DNA of 39,028 nt, from contig JAIROL010000189.1 in NCBI GenBank assembly GCA_031257565.1, positions 1 to 39,028 on the forward strand, in the 5' to 3' direction. Under the pieces are notes generated by a model. It was not told where the DNA came from. It saw nothing but the letters and a program-made list of their open reading frames with translations, and did no database searches. This document shows, one piece after another, positions 1 through 6,261 of this stretch. Source of the DNA: Tannerella sp. GTDB taxonomy: Bacteria; Bacteroidota; Bacteroidia; Bacteroidales; Tannerellaceae. Every line of letters begins with the position of its first letter. Positions within the stretch are counted from its first letter, which is position 1. The position numbers and the translations under genes are program-made.

Positions 1-86
1 ACCAACGGTCTTTTAGCGAAGCGTTAAAAAAACGGCTTGCGTCAAAGATTTATGAATAGAGTGAGTTCAATACAAAAATTTTTTAT

Positions 87-266
87 ATGTGGCAGGAAGC
101 AGCAATCATCGTTATAGCAATACTTGTAGTAGGGTATGTCGGATATAAAATCTATTGTCTTTTCACGAAACCTGTTTCTCCCTGCGATACTTGCGCCGGT
201 TGCTCTCTTAAAGAACAATTGGGAGAAAAGAATCTTGACTGCAAGGAGTTTAAGAAGAAAAAGTAA
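87..266 (+). CDS. FeoB-associated Cys-rich small membrane protein
   Basis: This 59-residue ORF starts at ATG 87 and ends with TAA. Residues about 5-22 form one hydrophobic helix (AAIIVIAILVVGYVGYKIY). A short cytosolic tail follows with the cysteine cluster PCDTCAGCSLKE and a later Cys, and the protein ends in lysines. This is the layout of the FeoB-associated Cys-rich membrane protein family (PF12669), which in Bacteroidetes and Firmicutes usually lies directly after feoB, the ferrous iron transporter. feoB would be just outside the window; the first 60 bases contain only short frames and I cannot assign them to it. A role in ferrous iron uptake is inferred from family context. Confidence 0.8.
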   Translation: MWQEAAIIVIAILVVGYVGYKIYCLFTKPVSPCDTCAGCSLKEQLGEKNLDCKEFKKKK

Positions 267-283
267 ATAATTGCGGCAAATCG

Positions 284-316
284 TTTGTTGTTTAAAAAAT
301 ATTTTTTTACATTTGC
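284..316 (+). promoter_or_regulatory. Bacteroidetes-type promoter for tRNA-Pro
   Basis: TTTG at 284-287 is followed after 20 bases by TACATTTGC at 308-316. This is a full match to the -33 TTTG and -7 TAnnTTTG elements of the Bacteroidetes primary sigma factor. The expected transcript start lies a few bases downstream, about 15 bases before the mature tRNA. Confidence 0.75.
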
Positions 317-336
317 ACCCGCAATAAGGAATTGCA

Positions 337-411
337 CGGGGTGTAGCGCAGTCCGGTTAGCGCACCTGCTTTGGGAGCAGGGGGTCGTGGGTTCGAATCC
401 CGCTACCCCGA
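337..411 (+). tRNA. tRNA-Pro (anticodon TGG)
   Basis: The cloverleaf is complete. Acceptor arm CGGGGTG pairs with TACCCCG, followed by discriminator A. The anticodon loop is TTTGGGA, giving anticodon TGG for proline. The T-arm contains GTTCGAATC. CCA is not encoded, as is common in Bacteroidetes. The 3' half is repeated imperfectly at 7436-7464, which marks this gene as a possible integration target. Confidence 0.95.
378..406 (+). repeat. Candidate attachment site copy 1 inside tRNA-Pro
   Basis: These 29 bases cover the anticodon 3' arm, variable loop and T-arm of tRNA-Pro. They match 7436-7464 at 27 of 29 positions in direct orientation. The 3' end of a tRNA gene is a classic target for tyrosine recombinases, and a recombinase fragment lies between the two copies. 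Assignment as an att site is inferred. Confidence 0.5.
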
Positions 412-549
412 CGAGGTTTAGAAAAGGCTTAGCAATAAGCGATTTATAAACAAATAACTGTCTGTTAAAATCTGAGACAGACAATAATAGACAGTGTTAG
501 TGTTCATCTTTTTATTTTTTAGTGTTGCAGCAAAGAAAATAAAATTAAA

Positions 550-734
550 ATGGCACGAAGAAAAAAAGAACGGTTATGTTACCCGTCGTTAAAAGTCTTG
601 ACAAAAGGCTTGCACCAGCCATTACAACCGATGCACGGGACATAACCGTAGAATATCTCACTCTAATTACGGACACAAAAAAGCCGAACTCTTTCGGCGG
701 ATGCATCCGCCTTTTGTCATTTAAAAACTTTTAA
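550..734 (+). pseudogene. Short decayed ORF, function unknown
   Basis: An ATG at 550 in a typical A-rich start context opens MARRKKERL and stops after 31 codons. In the next frame an uninterrupted stretch from 576 reads LPVVKSLDKRLAPAITTD and continues to TAA at 732-734. The two frames join smoothly if one A is restored near 575, giving a protein of about 61 residues. I do not recognise a family. The 3' end runs into the hairpins at 677-715, so the reading frame may also be truncated there. It could be spurious. Confidence 0.25.
677..715. terminator. Back-to-back terminator hairpins
   Basis: GCCGAA (683-688) pairs with TTCGGC (693-698) across a 4-base loop. Read on the minus strand it is followed by six T residues, so it can end the toxin-antitoxin transcript arriving from 812. 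Overlapping it, GGCGGATGCATCCGCC (696-711) is a perfect palindrome followed on the plus strand by TTTT, a weaker terminator for rightward transcription. Confidence 0.6.
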
Positions 735-811
735 CGTCGCAAAGATGCGTTGGGAATTTGAGATGAGCAATTTTTTTTGAAAAAATGCGTGTATAGGAGA
801 AAATTATTCAG

Positions 812-1078
812 CTATTTATCGGAATAATGGTCTAAAATAGAGAGTACGTAAATGTTTTCGTTGTTTATTTCATAGACAACCCTGTCTTTTTTGGAAAGTT
901 CACGCGACCATTTTCCGGCAAGTTCAAATTTCAGAGGTTCCGGATTTGCGAATCCTTCAAAAGGAGATTCCAAAATACTCCGCAAGATTCGTTCAAGTTT
1001 GTTTTTAGCAGCCTTTTGTCCGCTTTTTTTGATTTGTTCAATATCATGCAGGGCTTTGGGGGAGAATGTTATTTCCAT
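812..1078 (-). CDS. Txe/YoeB-family type II toxin
   Basis: This 88-residue protein has the RelE-fold pattern of YoeB toxins: an N-terminal helix region (SPKALHDIEQIKK), then NPEPLKFELAGKWSRELSKKDRVVYEI, and the C-terminal HY pair in ILDHYSDK. YoeB binds the ribosome and cuts mRNA in the A site. The Arg of the DRVVYE segment and the terminal HY, which carry catalysis in the family, are present; the usual SRR after Trp reads SRE here. The start codon overlaps the upstream antitoxin gene by 10 bases, the usual order antitoxin then toxin. Activity is not shown by the sequence. Confidence 0.88.
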   Translation of the reverse strand: MEITFSPKALHDIEQIKKSGQKAAKNKLERILRSILESPFEGFANPEPLKFELAGKWSRELSKKDRVVYEINNENIYVLSILDHYSDK

Positions 1079-1332
1079 AAGTCCTCAATGGTCATAGTTT
1101 TCCCTTTTCCGGATTTAATATCTTCTTCTGCCTGTTTAATTATGTCGACGTATTCCTTTTTATAGGGAGAGACCTGCTTCGACGCTTCCCTGTCGGCATC
1201 ATCTTCCTCCGACATAATAAGAATTCTGGCTTTTCCTCGCTTCAAGACAACCAGAGTTCCCTTTTCTACCATATTGAAATAGTTTTCCGGATTTTCAATG
1301 AACTTTTTCTGTGAAATTTCTATTCGTTCCAT
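1069..1332 (-). CDS. Phd/YefM-family antitoxin
   Basis: The 87-residue protein starts at MERIEISQKKF; the frame is open further upstream, but that extension would run through the promoter at 1356-1387. The N-terminal half (FIENPENYFNMVEKGTLVVLKRGKARILIMS) is the Phd/YefM dimer and DNA-binding fold. The acidic, charged C-terminal half (QAEEDIKSGKGKTMTIEDLWK) is the part that normally wraps and blocks the toxin. It is cotranscribed with and overlaps the YoeB-type toxin gene. By analogy the complex represses its own promoter. Confidence 0.85.
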   Translation of the reverse strand: MERIEISQKKFIENPENYFNMVEKGTLVVLKRGKARILIMSEEDDADREASKQVSPYKKEYVDIIKQAEEDIKSGKGKTMTIEDLWK

Positions 1333-1355
1333 ATCATTAATTTTTTTGGGCAGGT

Positions 1356-1387
1356 CAAATATGAAAACAATTTTTGAGATACGCAAA
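1356..1387 (-). promoter_or_regulatory. Promoter of the toxin-antitoxin pair
   Basis: On the minus strand TTTG (1384-1387) is followed after 20 bases by CATATTTG (1356-1363), a match to TAnnTTTG at 7 of 8 positions. It lies 24 bases upstream of the antitoxin start. Confidence 0.5.
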
Positions 1388-1431
1388 GATTTTGCCTGAA
1401 AATTACTTATCTTTTCCGAAAACAGCTGGCT

Positions 1432-1584
1432 ATGGATTACAAGGATACTCAAATATGGGAATTGCAAAGGAAGTTACAAAAGCTGGATAGCTTTGTGACG
1501 AATCTGTCAATCGTCGCTGCCGCAGTTTCCGTATTAACAGCGCTAATATTATATAAAGATTTCATCTTGTTAATTTTCAGGTAA
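1432..1584 (+). CDS. Hypothetical 50-residue single-pass membrane protein
   Basis: ATG at 1432 opens a 50-residue ORF beginning MDYKDTQIWELQRKLQKLD, an amphipathic, probably helical segment, followed by a hydrophobic helix at about residues 22-48 (FVTNLSIVAAAVSVLTALIL and onward). It runs opposite to the toxin-antitoxin pair and converges, with a 5-base gap, on another small membrane remnant at 1590. I recognise no family. Codon use and composition look protein-like, but a 50-codon frame can arise by chance. Confidence 0.4.
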   Translation: MDYKDTQIWELQRKLQKLDSFVTNLSIVAAAVSVLTALILYKDFILLIFR

Positions 1585-1589
1585 GAACT

Positions 1590-1735
1590 CTATTTCAATA
1601 ATAAACTGAGAATAGCAATAATTATGCTTATAAGAGCAATTATAAACGTATATCTTTTCCATTTCACTTCATTTTTCTTCGAAGTGTTAACTTTATATTC
1701 CCGCAAAGCCTGAATGCCTTTTTGCGACAGCAAGA
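1590..1735 (-). pseudogene. C-terminal remnant of a small membrane protein
   Basis: The minus strand is open for about 48 codons without a good start. It reads KGIQALREYKVNTSKKNE, then a basic KWKR and a hydrophobic helix FIIALISIIIAILSLLL, ending in a Lys and stop. This resembles the last part of Bacteroidetes proteins that end in a winged-helix-like segment followed by a membrane helix. The 5' part is missing and the frame begins next to the hairpin at 1733-1762, so it is best read as a truncated gene. Confidence 0.4.
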
Positions 1736-1762
1736 AAAAAGTCCGCCATAAAAAGCGGACTT
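1733..1762 (-). terminator. Minus-strand terminator after the HicB-like fragment
   Basis: AAGTCCGC (1739-1746) pairs perfectly with GCGGACTT (1755-1762) across an 8-base loop. On the minus strand the stem is followed by a T-run (TTTTTTC). It lies 33 bases after the stop of the HicB-like fragment. Confidence 0.65.
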
Positions 1763-1794
1763 CAAAGTACAGGGCGTGTCAAAGAGAGTTCTTA

Positions 1795-2004
1795 TCAGAA
1801 CTGCACCGTACTTAATTTTTTTGATATGGCATGGATACCGTTTTCTATTTTCTTTCGTTGCTCTTTTGACGCAAAGGCCAAACCATTCTTGTATTTCCGC
1901 ATCAGAGATGAATTGATTCCGATTTCAGAAACCAGTTCGGAGACATTAAAGAACGGACAGGTTTTTTTTTCCTGTGCGGCGTCAGTCCGGTCGATTTGTT
2001 TCAT
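1795..2004 (-). pseudogene. HicB-like antitoxin, C-terminal HTH fragment
   Basis: The last ~50 residues (SELVSEIGINSSLMRKYKNG, then ASKEQRKKIENGIHAISKKL) match the C-terminal Cro/C1-type helix-turn-helix of HicB antitoxins, where the motif reads roughly GINxSLMRxYxxG followed by KxRKxIExGIHxIxxxL. The N-terminal RNase H-like half of HicB and any HicA toxin gene are absent. Upstream sequence belongs to the recombinase fragment, and the two ORFs overlap head to head at 1996-2004, so the gene was probably cut by a deletion or rearrangement. A 69-residue stand-alone DNA-binding protein is possible but less likely. Confidence 0.55.
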
Positions 2005-2454
2005 TTAAGGAAGCCGGACGGGAATAACCGCATCATCTTCATCCGTCAAAAAGAACTGAACGAAGCGCACGAAACAATCAAACTGTCCCTTCAACCCGAA
2101 GCGGAAGAAATAATAAGCCGGTATAAAGCCGGAGAAGAATCAGCATACCTGTTGAACTTTGAAAGCAAATACATCGCCTACAATTCATTCATCCATTTCA
2201 TCTCAAAGAAAATAGGAGAAATAGCAAAGATCGCCGAATTAGACGGCATCACGCTATACTGGGCGCGCTATTCATGGGCTACAATAGCCGACAGTATCGG
2301 CATAGAAGAAAAAATCATATCCAAAGTCTTAGGACACGTAGACAAATCCATAGCCGGTCGCCATTACATAGTGTTCGACTGGTCAAGGGTTGATCGTGCA
2401 AATCGTGCGGTGATTGATTTTGTGCTGCGAAAAGGCCGAAAACAGGATCAGTAA
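1996..2454 (+). pseudogene. Tyrosine recombinase/integrase, C-terminal fragment
   Basis: The frame encodes the C-terminal half of a phage-integrase-type catalytic domain. Visible motifs are ITLYWARYSWAT (HxxR box with Tyr in place of the first His, as in many Bacteroidetes integrases), KVLGHVD (the GH box) and RHYIVFDW with the probable nucleophile Tyr. The SAM-like core-binding domain and the first catalytic Arg are missing, and no ATG start exists; homology appears to begin near 2040. It is therefore a truncated, inactive gene. It probably belonged to a conjugative or integrative element and supports the view that this region is a decayed island. Confidence 0.75.
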
Positions 2455-2538
2455 CAGCAAAGCCCTGAGTTTCTTGCAAAATCCCGGCCTCTCGCCAATA
2501 TTACAGCGCCGGATGTAATTATTTTCAAAAGGCGTCGA

Positions 2539-3192
2539 TCACATAAAAATCTTGATAAAAACTCTGTTTAAATACCCGTTACTGTCGACACTTTTCACTA
2601 CGATTTTTAATCTGCTGCCTCCTTTTTTATAAAAAACAGAAGAATGAACGGTTTTTACATACCCGACAAAATTGCCATCCTTAAAAATTTTTACAGCCTT
2701 CGGGTCATATCTGTTATTTTTTTCGTATTCCCACTGCAATATATCTCCGGCTGCAATCACATCCGCTTTAATTTTGTTATGTGACAGGCCGCAAATTTCA
2801 CTTGTGAAAGATAAATCTTTTTGAGGCATGTAATCGGCCAAAAATTCAAAGTTATCGGTTGCCAGCAAACCTTGCGTATGTGCTAACAGATAGTATTTGT
2901 CATCTTTGCATTCCGGTTGTATTTCCCAGAAATCATAATATTTCCGAATATCTTCTCTTTCGGATTTGGTGAGACGCTGACCGAATATCTCCAGTACGTT
3001 TTCCGTATATTCTCTGGACAGGTCGGGAAAGCCGGTATATGGCATAAACCCGATATTTGCGGCTTCTTTCTGTGATACAAGATAGCGAAAACGAACGCCC
3101 TGAGTACTGTTCCTGCGAATAATACCTACCCTGTGACGGCGTTCACCTGTCGCCCGCCGCCATGCTAAATATATATTACCCAATGACTTCAT
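2539..3192 (-). CDS. HIRAN-domain protein, partner of the HipA-like kinase
   Basis: This 217-residue protein has two parts. Residues about 1-95 (IYLAWRRATGERRHRVGII, then GFMPYTGFPDLSREY) resemble the N-terminal module found before HIRAN domains in HipA-associated proteins. Residues about 130-217 are a HIRAN domain: FTSEICGLSHN, GDILQWEYEKNNRYDPKAVKIF and GNFVGYV. HIRAN domains in HLTF-type helicases bind DNA ends, and stand-alone bacterial versions often accompany nucleic-acid processing or HipA-like genes. The start overlaps the kinase gene by 17 bases, so the two are translationally linked. Whether it acts as antitoxin, co-toxin or substrate recruiter is unknown. Confidence 0.7.
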   Translation of the reverse strand: MKSLGNIYLAWRRATGERRHRVGIIRRNSTQGVRFRYLVSQKEAANIGFMPYTGFPDLSREYTENVLEIFGQRLTKSEREDIRKYYDFWEIQPECKDDKYYLLAHTQGLLATDNFEFLADYMPQKDLSFTSEICGLSHNKIKADVIAAGDILQWEYEKNNRYDPKAVKIFKDGNFVGYVKTVHSSVFYKKGGSRLKIVVKSVDSNGYLNRVFIKIFM

Positions 3193-4210
3193 TTAATATA
3201 TCTTTTAATCTTTCAAATCGTAAAGATAGCAATTTTACAATCAGGTTCTTTCTATTTTCCGGCATTTTTTGTTCTTTTAAGTTTTCCGGCAAATCCAGGT
3301 CTATGTTATTCACTGTCTTTTCTATTTCTTCGGTTTTAAATATGCTTGCAACTCTTTTTATTTCATTTTCAATCACTCCGCGATATTCAGTTTCTTTTCT
3401 AATTTTATTAATCAGTTCATAATGGCTCAATTTGTTGTCTTCCCATCTGATTTCACACTTATCCCTATCAATATACGATTCTAACATTTTACTGTTTTGC
3501 AACATTTTGTTTACTTTTTCATCTGTAAGTTCCCTGCCAAGGCAACTCCCGCTATCATAAATTGGGGAAAATTCTCCTTTTATTATATTTGCAATAATAT
3601 CCCGTTCTCTTTTTTTTATTTTTAATCTCCAAAACAGTTTAGGCAAGACGGTATCAAGTAATTTATTTTTGTCCTTTTCGTCGTCCCTGGACACACCTTC
3701 TATGTTTGGAACGATAAAACCCCAATTTTCCTGATGTCGATCGCCATTTCCGATTAAACTGTCAAAAATAATCGTTTTAACGAGACAGTCCATTTTGTCT
3801 TTCAGTCGATATTCGGATAATGCTTTTTCGATAAAACGAAAGGTGTATTGAGAGTATGAGCCTTTGCTATCAGGGTTGTACCCGGGATCATAACCGACAA
3901 GGTAATCAATGCCTTCGGACAGTTTATTTTTGTTAGTATCAATCATTGATTTTGAAATACAGCCGATTTCGCCTTTGTGACAGGCAATGTCATAGCGCAG
4001 CACATTAAACCCCAATGCTTTGCCTATTTCAGATGCAATAATTTCCGACCAAAATTCATATTTATAGTCGATCACTTCTTTTTTCAGGGATGTTTTGAAA
4101 TAATACAAATTACCGGTCTGCGGATTCTCGAAAATTGCCTTGTTTCGAGTGCCTCCGGTTTGTAAATGCCGTTTTTCCTGCCATTCGGATATGTCGTAAA
4201 ATTCTGCCAT
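3176..4210 (-). CDS. HipA-like serine/threonine kinase domain protein
   Basis: The 344-residue protein has the features of the HipA C-terminal kinase fold. Residues 19-25 (GGTRNKA) fit the Gly-rich loop, and YYFKT (36-40) carries the likely ATP-binding Lys. GNGDRHQEN (154-162) is the catalytic loop, and IYDSGS (217-222) is the metal-binding loop that replaces DFG. The N-terminal subdomain of classical HipA is missing; a separate HIRAN protein is encoded directly downstream. HipA kinases phosphorylate translation factors or aminoacyl-tRNA synthetases and cause growth arrest. No HipB-type repressor gene is adjacent, but a 24-base palindrome lies 40 bases upstream. The substrate cannot be read from the sequence. 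Confidence 0.75.
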   Translation of the reverse strand: MAEFYDISEWQEKRHLQTGGTRNKAIFENPQTGNLYYFKTSLKKEVIDYKYEFWSEIIASEIGKALGFNVLRYDIACHKGEIGCISKSMIDTNKNKLSEGIDYLVGYDPGYNPDSKGSYSQYTFRFIEKALSEYRLKDKMDCLVKTIIFDSLIGNGDRHQENWGFIVPNIEGVSRDDEKDKNKLLDTVLPKLFWRLKIKKRERDIIANIIKGEFSPIYDSGSCLGRELTDEKVNKMLQNSKMLESYIDRDKCEIRWEDNKLSHYELINKIRKETEYRGVIENEIKRVASIFKTEEIEKTVNNIDLDLPENLKEQKMPENRKNLIVKLLSLRFERLKDILNEVIG

Positions 4211-4250
4211 TCGAAAGTTGTTAATACCATTCTTTTATCTCATCATTTCT

Positions 4251-4274
4251 AATTATGGTGAATTCACCATAATT
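4251..4274. promoter_or_regulatory. Perfect 24-base palindrome, probable operator
   Basis: The half-site AATTATGGTGAA is followed immediately by its exact reverse complement, with the EcoRI-type GAATTC at the centre. It lies 40 bases upstream of the HipA-like kinase start and 15 bases before a candidate rightward promoter. It is AT-rich, has no spacer and no T-run, so it looks like a binding site for a dimeric repressor rather than a terminator. Confidence 0.55.
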
Positions 4275-4288
4275 GCTTTATTTTTAAA

Positions 4289-4320
4289 TTGACAATTTAC
4301 CTGTTTATTTTGCATCTTTG
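4289..4320 (+). promoter_or_regulatory. Candidate rightward promoter
   Basis: TTG (4289-4291) is followed after 21 bases by CATCTTTG (4313-4320), close to TAnnTTTG. It sits 24 bases before the start of the broken gene at 4345. Confidence 0.35.
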
Positions 4321-4344
4321 CCATAAATTTTAATTCAAGTCATT

Positions 4345-4564
4345 ATGCCGGAACTTTTAAAATCTACGATTCAATACTATCAACCGTTCCGTGACCGCGG
4401 GATTCTTTATCATGCCTTCCGAGTAGTCGATTCCCGAAGGTGTGTCATTCGACGACATCGTCTCCCTGTTTAAAAAACGGGAGCCAATACCGTACACAGA
4501 AGACCAGGCGCCTGTTTTTTTACCGGTACCGGAGGTGGTGTTGCCGGAATATCCGGTCGAGTAA
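4345..4564 (+). pseudogene. Frameshifted small gene, function unknown
   Basis: ATG at 4345 opens MPELLKSTIQYYQPFRDRG and continues for about 28 sensible codons before drifting into an Arg-rich tail. The adjacent frame then reads IPEGVSFDDIVSLFKKREP and ends PVFLPVPEVVLPEYPVE with TAA at 4562-4564. Joining the frames near 4425 gives one protein of about 73 residues, consistent with a single-base indel. Similar small proteins with a Pro-rich acidic tail occur in Bacteroidetes mobile elements, but I cannot name a function. Confidence 0.5.
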
Positions 4565-4572
4565 GACAGGGA

Positions 4573-4983
4573 TTACTGTTTGGCTGCCGCTAATCCAATG
4601 ATAACTCCCGGCACGATTATCGTAAAGAAAACTATTGTAAAGACAGTATCCCCCGCACTAAACTTTCTCTCTCCCTTCACTTGATTGCTCCTTACATATC
4701 TCAACATACCGTTTTGGTCAAACAGAAATCTCATGTAAGTATCTTCCTGTTTCCGTGCGCGACCGCGCCTGTCAAAAGCATATCCATTTCCGTAATATAC
4801 ATAGGCATATCCCCCGCTCGCCGTGTCTTCAACCTCTTCCGGCTCTCCAAATTCAAATTCGACATCCTCAACTGTCGCCCCCTTAAACTCCTTCTTTAAT
4901 TCCGGTTCAACACTTACATAACGCGTCGAAAAACAGGACGACAACAGCAGCGACGCCAATAATAACACGGCAATACTCTTCAT
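4573..4983 (-). CDS. Small lipoprotein with BamE/SmpA-like core and C-terminal membrane helix
   Basis: The best start is the ATG at 4983, giving MKSIAVLLLASLLLSSC, a lipoprotein signal with the lipid-attachment Cys at residue 17. The body (ATVEDVEFEFGEPEEVEDTA, then GYAYVYYG and YMRFLFDQNGMLRYV) resembles the short alpha-beta SmpA/OmlA-type fold, in which VxxxFGEPxxV is typical. The C-terminus is an unusual second hydrophobic stretch (TVFTIVFFTIIVPGVIIGLA). The 136-residue protein is probably anchored in the envelope. It has its own transcription unit between the kinase pair and the GNAT pair. The function is unknown. Confidence 0.6.
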   Translation of the reverse strand: MKSIAVLLLASLLLSSCFSTRYVSVEPELKKEFKGATVEDVEFEFGEPEEVEDTASGGYAYVYYGNGYAFDRRGRARKQEDTYMRFLFDQNGMLRYVRSNQVKGERKFSAGDTVFTIVFFTIIVPGVIIGLAAAKQ

Positions 4984-5075
4984 ACTCTCTCTCTTTATCC
5001 GTTCCATGGTTCGTTATTTTTTAGTTTATAATTTATCTCATAATTGTCAGATTGCCGTTCTCTCCGTTCTGTCTT

Positions 5076-5618
5076 TCATATTGCCTTCAAATCAAAGTAC
5101 ATTGTGCGGGTATCTTCGTCGACATCTTTAGTCGTCAAAAATTGAAACCTGTTTTTCTCATAAAAATCCAAGGCAGAGCGATAGGCATCCACTGTTATAA
5201 AACGACAACCGGCATGATGTTGTTTGTGAATATACATTTCACGTATGCTTAAAAGTAACAACTTTTCTAATCCCGAACCTGCAAATTTTTTAGCTACCGC
5301 CATCCGACCGATTTTAACGGCTGGATAAGTTCTGCGTCTTTTGCTATTTGGAATTTTACGCCCGACTTTATTCCAATGTCTTTTTTCTTCTTCCGTTGGA
5401 ATTGCGCTTCGGGTCAAACCATCGCAGGAAAGGCAAAAATAGGCGGCAATTTCATTGTCAAATTCCACTAAACAGGTAACTGCCAACATTGATTCTAAGT
5501 AGTTCTTTGCATCATTAAGCAAAAACTCATTCAAATCAATGTCGCCGCAATCGAAAGTCGCAATGGGTGTATTTTCCTCTAAGCGAATGATCTTGATTTT
5601 TTCTAAAATCAAACTCAT
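5076..5618 (-). CDS. GNAT-family acetyltransferase, probable TacT/AtaT-type toxin
   Basis: The 180-residue protein starts at MSLILEKIKIIRLEE, whose ATG overlaps the stop of the upstream ORF as ATGA; a longer in-frame start at 5648 would run through that ORF. It has the GNAT toxin pattern: FDCGDIDLNEFLLNDA near the N-terminus, KIGRMAVAKKFAGSGLEKL with the acetyl-CoA pyrophosphate loop (about 111-120), and DFYEKNRFQFL with the probable catalytic Tyr153. Relatives such as TacT and AtaT acetylate aminoacyl-tRNA and stop translation. The coupled 52-residue ORF upstream is the likely antitoxin. A housekeeping acetyltransferase is the alternative. Confidence 0.75.
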   Translation of the reverse strand: MSLILEKIKIIRLEENTPIATFDCGDIDLNEFLLNDAKNYLESMLAVTCLVEFDNEIAAYFCLSCDGLTRSAIPTEEEKRHWNKVGRKIPNSKRRRTYPAVKIGRMAVAKKFAGSGLEKLLLLSIREMYIHKQHHAGCRFITVDAYRSALDFYEKNRFQFLTTKDVDEDTRTMYFDLKAI

Positions 5619-5773
5619 AAGGGGAAATCCGCTACCCTTTTGAACCATTCGTATGCCTTGCGCTGTTCTTCCCTCTCTTTGGAAGATATTTTTTGCACAT
5701 TGTCCATTGCTTTTGCAAAACGATGCGCATCTTTACCCGTGAGTACAGGCGTGGGTTTTATTGGTCGTGCCAT
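5615..5773 (-). CDS. Small probable antitoxin of the GNAT protein
   Basis: This 52-residue ORF begins MARPIKPTPVLTGKDAHRFA and ends KAYEWFKRVADFPL. The opening MARPIKxTPxLxGxDAxRF is a recurrent small Bacteroidetes protein found immediately before GNAT or similar toxin genes. The rest is strongly helical and charged (KISSKEREEQRKAYEWF). Its stop codon and the toxin ATG share ATGA, which indicates translational coupling. No helix-turn-helix or ribbon-helix-helix motif is obvious, so how it would repress transcription is unclear. The antitoxin role is inferred from position. Confidence 0.65.
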   Translation of the reverse strand: MARPIKPTPVLTGKDAHRFAKAMDNVQKISSKEREEQRKAYEWFKRVADFPL

Positions 5774-5856
5774 AACTTTTCTTTTTTATTTATTTTCCTG
5801 ATATAAATAACGTACTAAATATATCAATTATTACTTTGATGTTAATCGTATTATGT

Positions 5857-6261
5857 TCAACTTCCTGCACGCGCAGTTTTTGCATCGCCCACAGTATCTC
5901 CCCTTTTTTGGGTGAGTTCCGCAATTGTCTGTTGCTGCAAACTTATTATATCCGTAAGCGCTTTAATGTGTTCGGCTATCCCTTTCGGAATGGTCATTAT
6001 ACCTTCCGATATGGGTATGACATTATCATCGGCCGGATTGTCTTGTTTCTCCATGTCGCCACTTCCATTTATTAACCATTCTAAATTAAGCCCAAATGAG
6101 CTTGACATCTTACATACAAATTCAAAACTCAACTTTCTTTTTTCATTCAAATAATTATTTACAGTCTTTTGAGGTACATTTATCACCTTAGATAAACTCG
6201 TCGGATTTAGCCCTCTTAAGTCTATAAATCTTTTAATCCTTTCAATTACAGCATTTTCCAT
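5857..6261 (-). CDS. Phage-type HTH transcriptional regulator
   Basis: The 134-residue protein starts at MENAVIERIKRFID; its ATG overlaps the upstream stop as TGATG, which favours this start over the ATG three codons earlier. Residues about 5-65 are a Cro/C1-type helix-turn-helix (TSLSKVINVPQKTVNNYLNE, then FVCKMSSSFGLNLEWLINGSG); the LNLEWLxxGxG ending is typical of Bacteroidetes phage repressors. The C-terminal part (IAEHIKALTDIISLQQQTIA) looks like a short coiled coil for oligomerisation; there is no S24 peptidase domain. It follows the J-domain remnant in one minus-strand unit. Target operators are probably local. Confidence 0.75.
   Translation of the reverse strand: MENAVIERIKRFIDLRGLNPTSLSKVINVPQKTVNNYLNEKRKLSFEFVCKMSSSFGLNLEWLINGSGDMEKQDNPADDNVIPISEGIMTIPKGIAEHIKALTDIISLQQQTIAELTQKRGDTVGDAKTARAGS

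Noticed and set aside
152-484. 110-codon minus-strand frame across tRNA-Pro
   Set aside because: It reads through the complement of the tRNA gene and of the FeoB-associated gene, has no family match and contains the often mis-annotated tRNA-antisense peptide VGVAGFEPTTP.
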